Below are positions 55,369-57,560 of a stretch of DNA of 57,560 nt, piece by piece; the stretch's first letter is position 1, and the number at the start of each line of letters is the position of its first letter. The notes under the pieces were generated by a model. That model was not told the origin of the DNA. It saw nothing but the letters and a program-made list of their open reading frames with translations, and ran no database searches. Source of the DNA: a virus. The stretch covers positions 1-57,560 of IMG/VR virus record IMGVR_UViG_3300027763_000005. The stretch is one strand, 5' to 3'. The translations under genes and the position numbers were made by a program.

Positions 55369-55850
55369 GAACCCGGCAGAGTTTGTCGCTCTGCCGGGCT
55401 CACTGAACCTTCCGCCGCAAACGGAGAGGAGCAGCTTAGGGACGATTATATATCTCATCCCCCAGCAGTCAATCTCACCAGAACGTCGGAGAACAAATAA
55501 CCTCACCCGGCAATGCCGATTGAGTGAGTTTTTGTTGGTTCGGCGGTGAGCCTTCGGGGATGGTCCGTTATCCGTTGCCCGCGACTGCTGGTGGTCTACA
55601 TCACCAGATAAGTTTCCTGCGGGTTTTTGCCCTCCGACCGTCCTGACGCCGGGTAGGCTAAGGAGCAACACCGATCTACATACCCCCTAGAGTAGTGCCC
55701 TAAAGGTACTAGGGAGCGTTCTGGCCCAACGACAGGTGAGAATATCACCAAGGCATCGGTGCTATACGGGAAACAAGAGCCCTCCCCCGACCGTGACCCC
55801 CGTAAGGGTCCTTCCCAAGCAAGGGAGGGAGGGTAGACGGAGGGCGGAGC
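55369..55850 (+). ncRNA. Candidate large structured non-coding RNA
   Basis: Stable local and long-range pairing is dense here. The 5' hairpin CCCGGCAGAG/CTCTGCCGGG (55372-55381 with 55389-55398) is perfect. A long-range 9-bp helix joins CCAGCAGTC (55462-55470) to GACTGCTGG (55583-55591) and encloses an extended hairpin with CTCACC/GGTGAG (55474-55479 with 55545-55550), CTCAC/GTGAG and CGGC/GCCG. A second closed domain, CACCGAT/ATCGGTG (55669-55675 with 55755-55761), holds CCCTAG/CTAGGG and GGTGA/TCACC hairpins. GCCCTCC/GGAGGGC (55779-55785 with 55839-55845) closes a third. Size and multi-domain form recall ornate phage RNAs such as GOLLD or ROOL, but identity is not shown. Confidence 0.6.
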
Positions 55851-55879
55851 TTTACATTTATCTAGAAATGGTTTACTTT
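55851..55879 (+). promoter_or_regulatory. Candidate promoter of the capsid operon
   Basis: TTTACA (55851-55856), a 17-base spacer and TACTTT (55874-55879) form a plausible sigma70-like promoter at the 3' edge of the structured region, about 120 bases before the first capsid gene. Confidence 0.5.
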
Positions 55880-55971
55880 CCTAAAATAGAGTCCTTCTGG
55901 GGCTTTTAATCGTCCCCCGGCGTGGACGATCAATCTTTTCCGGTTCTAAGTCGCCCCGGTGTGCGATGATG

Positions 55972-55990
55972 AACTTCCTGAAAAGGAGTT
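55972..55990 (+). promoter_or_regulatory. Hairpin over the ribosome site of the capsid operon
   Basis: AACTTCCT (55972-55979) and AGGAGTT (55984-55990) pair with one bulged T around a GAAA tetraloop. The Shine-Dalgarno AAGGAG (55983-55988) for the ATG at 55997 lies in the stem. Translation would depend on melting this short hairpin, or on an RNA or protein partner. Confidence 0.55.
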
Positions 55991-55996
55991 TCCATC

Positions 55997-56602
55997 ATGG
56001 CGAACACAAACGCCCCATATGGATTTCGTCAGTATGCTGGTACGGGCTCGTCCCCTACCTACGAACAGGTGGCTGTTGCCATTGCGTATGATGCTACGGC
56101 TCTCTTCTTTGGTGACCCCGTTGTCCCGACCACCTCTGGCACGGTTGCTAAGGGTGACATTGCGGGCGCTCCCACGGTTCAGATCGCTGGCATCTTTCAG
56201 GGATGCAAGTACCTCTCGGTGTCGCAGAAGCGCACTGTTTGGTCGAACTATTGGCCCGGTTCTGATGTCGCTTCCGGCAATGTTGTCGAGGGCTACATCA
56301 TCAATGACCCGAATGCCAAGTTTGTGGCTCAGATCGGTGGTTCTTCTTCAGTCGGCGCGGTTGCCGGTGATGTGAATGCCAACGTGCAGTTTGCTTATGG
56401 CACGGGTAACACCGCCAACGGCATCTCTGGTGCTTACGTTGACATCTCTGTCACCCCGACCACAACCAACACGCTTCCCTTCCGTATTGTCAGCCTTGTC
56501 ACGCAACCTCCCGGTGCCCCCGGTACGGAAGCTGGCGCTTACAACTACGTCGTGGTCGCGTTTAACAACGTCTCCACCAAACAACTTCTTTCGGTGGGCT
56601 AA
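55997..56602 (+). CDS. Capsid-associated (decoration-type) protein
   Basis: A 201-residue beta-rich protein, MANTNAPYGFRQYAGTGSSPTYEQVAVAI..., with FGDPVVPTTSGTVAKGDIAGAPTVQIAGIFQGCKY. This pattern is common for proteins encoded just before Mu gpT-like capsid genes and fits a capsid-surface stabiliser. It is first in the capsid operon. AAGGAG lies 8 bases upstream, within a hairpin. Confidence 0.7.
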   Translation: MANTNAPYGFRQYAGTGSSPTYEQVAVAIAYDATALFFGDPVVPTTSGTVAKGDIAGAPTVQIAGIFQGCKYLSVSQKRTVWSNYWPGSDVASGNVVEGYIINDPNAKFVAQIGGSSSVGAVAGDVNANVQFAYGTGNTANGISGAYVDISVTPTTTNTLPFRIVSLVTQPPGAPGTEAGAYNYVVVAFNNVSTKQLLSVG

Positions 56603-56617
56603 GAGGAGTCTTGAACT

Positions 56618-57529
56618 ATGGCTGTTAACCTTTCTGCCATTAAGGACCTTCTCCTCCCCGGCCTCCGTGGGGTTGAAGGCAAGTACGAGCAAATTCCGGC
56701 ACAGTATGACAAGATTTTCACGAAGCATGACTCGAAAATGGCGCTTGAGCGCACAGCCGAGATGCGTTTCTTGGGTCTTGCCCAACTGAAGACTGAAGGC
56801 GGTCAGACCGCTTTCGACAACAGTGCTGGCGAACGCTTCATCTATAACCAAGAGCACACTGAAATTGCTCTGGGTTACGCAATCACCCGCAAGGCGATTG
56901 ATGACAACCTCTACAAGACTCAGTTCGCTCCGTCGAACCTCGGCCTGATCGAATCTTTCGGCCAGACCAAGGAAATCTACGGTGCCAATATCCTCAACAC
57001 TGCGACGACGTACAACTCGTCCATCGGTGGTGACGGTAAGGCTCTTTGCGCGACTGACCATCCTATCGATGGTGGCACGGTCTCAAATCGTCCGGCGACA
57101 GATGTTGATCTCAATGAGTCAACACTACTCAACGCTATGATTTCGATTCGTACCAACTTCAAGGATCAGGCTGGCCTCAAGGTGTTTGCGCGCGGTCGCA
57201 AGCTCGTTGTCCCGCCGCAGCTTGAACCGGTTGCCATTCGTCTGACAAAGACTGAACTGCGTCCGGGCACTGCCGATAACGATGTCAACGCGATCATGTC
57301 CACTGCTGGCGGTCTGCCAGAAGGATATCTGGTCAATGACTTCCTGACATCGGCTCGTGCTTGGTTCCTCCTGACAAACATTGATGGTTTGTCGTACATG
57401 GAGCGGGTTAAGTTTGAAAGCGATATGCAAGTCGACTTCGTAACCGATAACCTTTTAGTTAAAGGATACGAGCGCTACTCGTTCGGCTATTATAACTTCC
57501 GTTCTATCTTCGGGTCGTTCCCAACCTGA
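56618..57529 (+). CDS. Major capsid protein, Mu gpT-like HK97 fold
   Basis: The 303-residue product matches Mu gpT-type major head proteins: YDKIFTKHDSKMALERTAEMRFLGLAQLKTEGGQTAFDNS at the N-terminus, a spine-helix region (TEIALGYAITRKAIDDNLY), FGQTKEIYGANILNTA, LLNAMISIRTNFKDQAGLKVFARGRKLVVPP, and the end YERYSFGYYNFRSIFGSFPT. About 400 copies would be expected per T=7 shell, which agrees with its strong AGAGGAG ribosome site. It is repeated in part at 1-96. Confidence 0.9.
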   Translation: MAVNLSAIKDLLLPGLRGVEGKYEQIPAQYDKIFTKHDSKMALERTAEMRFLGLAQLKTEGGQTAFDNSAGERFIYNQEHTEIALGYAITRKAIDDNLYKTQFAPSNLGLIESFGQTKEIYGANILNTATTYNSSIGGDGKALCATDHPIDGGTVSNRPATDVDLNESTLLNAMISIRTNFKDQAGLKVFARGRKLVVPPQLEPVAIRLTKTELRPGTADNDVNAIMSTAGGLPEGYLVNDFLTSARAWFLLTNIDGLSYMERVKFESDMQVDFVTDNLLVKGYERYSFGYYNFRSIFGSFPT

Positions 57530-57560
57530 TGATATTACAGGGGTTTTAGCCCAAGAAGGA
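57434..57560. repeat. Terminal direct repeat (circular assembly overlap), copy 2
   Basis: Exact copy of 1-127, covering the end of the capsid gene and the first bases after it. See the first copy for interpretation. Confidence 0.9.

Larger units (their letters stand above)
55289..55996 (+). other. 0.7 kb non-coding region before the capsid operon
   Basis: No supported gene is present in this stretch. In order it holds an intrinsic terminator (55314-55343), a possible -10 box TATTAT (55355-55360), a run of stable helices (about 55369-55850), a promoter (55851-55879), two further hairpins (55909-55930 and 55952-55967) and a hairpin over the capsid-gene ribosome site. The layout is that of a separate transcription unit for an RNA. 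Confidence 0.75.

Noticed and set aside
55322-55549. Small open frames in the structured region before the capsid genes
   Set aside because: No ribosome site, no family pattern, and the bases are committed to long RNA helices.
55369-55850. Group I intron in the capsid operon
   Set aside because: CGGGAAAC (about 55767) and GTCTACA words recall group I core segments, but no exon reading frame is interrupted: the upstream gene ends properly and the downstream gene starts with its own ATG.
56348-57061. 237-codon bottom-strand frame across the capsid genes
   Set aside because: It is antisense to the major capsid gene, and its length is explained by codon bias of that gene.

Overview
The window is one complete, circularly assembled genome of a tailed dsDNA phage with a podovirus-type virion. 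Bases 1-127 are repeated exactly at 57434-57560, so the unit genome is about 57,433 bp and the window opens inside the 3' end of the major capsid gene. The host is most likely an alphaproteobacterium. The phage carries a GcrA-type regulator, a family confined to that class, and a stand-alone DnaA domain IV protein. No integrase, DNA polymerase or RNA polymerase gene is visible. Replication therefore probably relies on the host polymerase, loaded by a phage initiator, helicase and primase.

Layout: (1) 44.2-57.5 kb and 1-23.7 kb, top strand, form one late block through the circle junction: terminase large subunit, tRNA-Thr, portal, cargo/internal-type proteins, GroES, scaffold-like protein, a 0.7 kb non-coding structured stretch, capsid genes, two homing endonucleases (HNH/EndoVII and GIY-YIG), neck and tail genes, a collagen-like fibre, cupin and glycosyltransferase genes, a lysis cassette (holin, muramidase), tail nozzle, a 1521-residue ejection-type protein with a muramidase-like domain, and a glycine-rich fibre. 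(2) 23.7-30.7 kb, bottom strand, is an early operon: ERF annealing protein, YqaJ-type exonuclease, SSB-like protein, HNH, DUF6378, GcrA, the DnaA-C protein, dCTP deaminase and many small overlapping genes. (3) 30.75-36.1 kb, top strand, is the opposing early operon: Cro/YdaS-like repressor (apparently leaderless), RusA, small genes, winged-helix initiator with internal iterons, SF2 helicase and primase. (4) 36.1-40.1 kb, bottom strand, holds small genes and a MoxR-type AAA+ ATPase paired with a VWA-like protein. (5) 40.2-44.2 kb holds the small terminase gene, a 1.33 kb repeat-rich non-coding region, small bottom-strand genes and tRNAs for Gln, Leu and Pro.

The genes form a lambda-like logic: divergent early promoters around a small repressor, a recombination arm to the left, a replication arm to the right with the origin inside the initiator gene, then a long late operon. 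The strongest candidates for something undescribed are the multi-helix RNA-like region upstream of the capsid genes (about 55369-55850), a heavily over-represented TTGGCACGG-type word scattered over both strands (about 60 copies of its GGCACGG core counted by eye), the repeat array beside the small terminase gene, and the MoxR/VWA pair.
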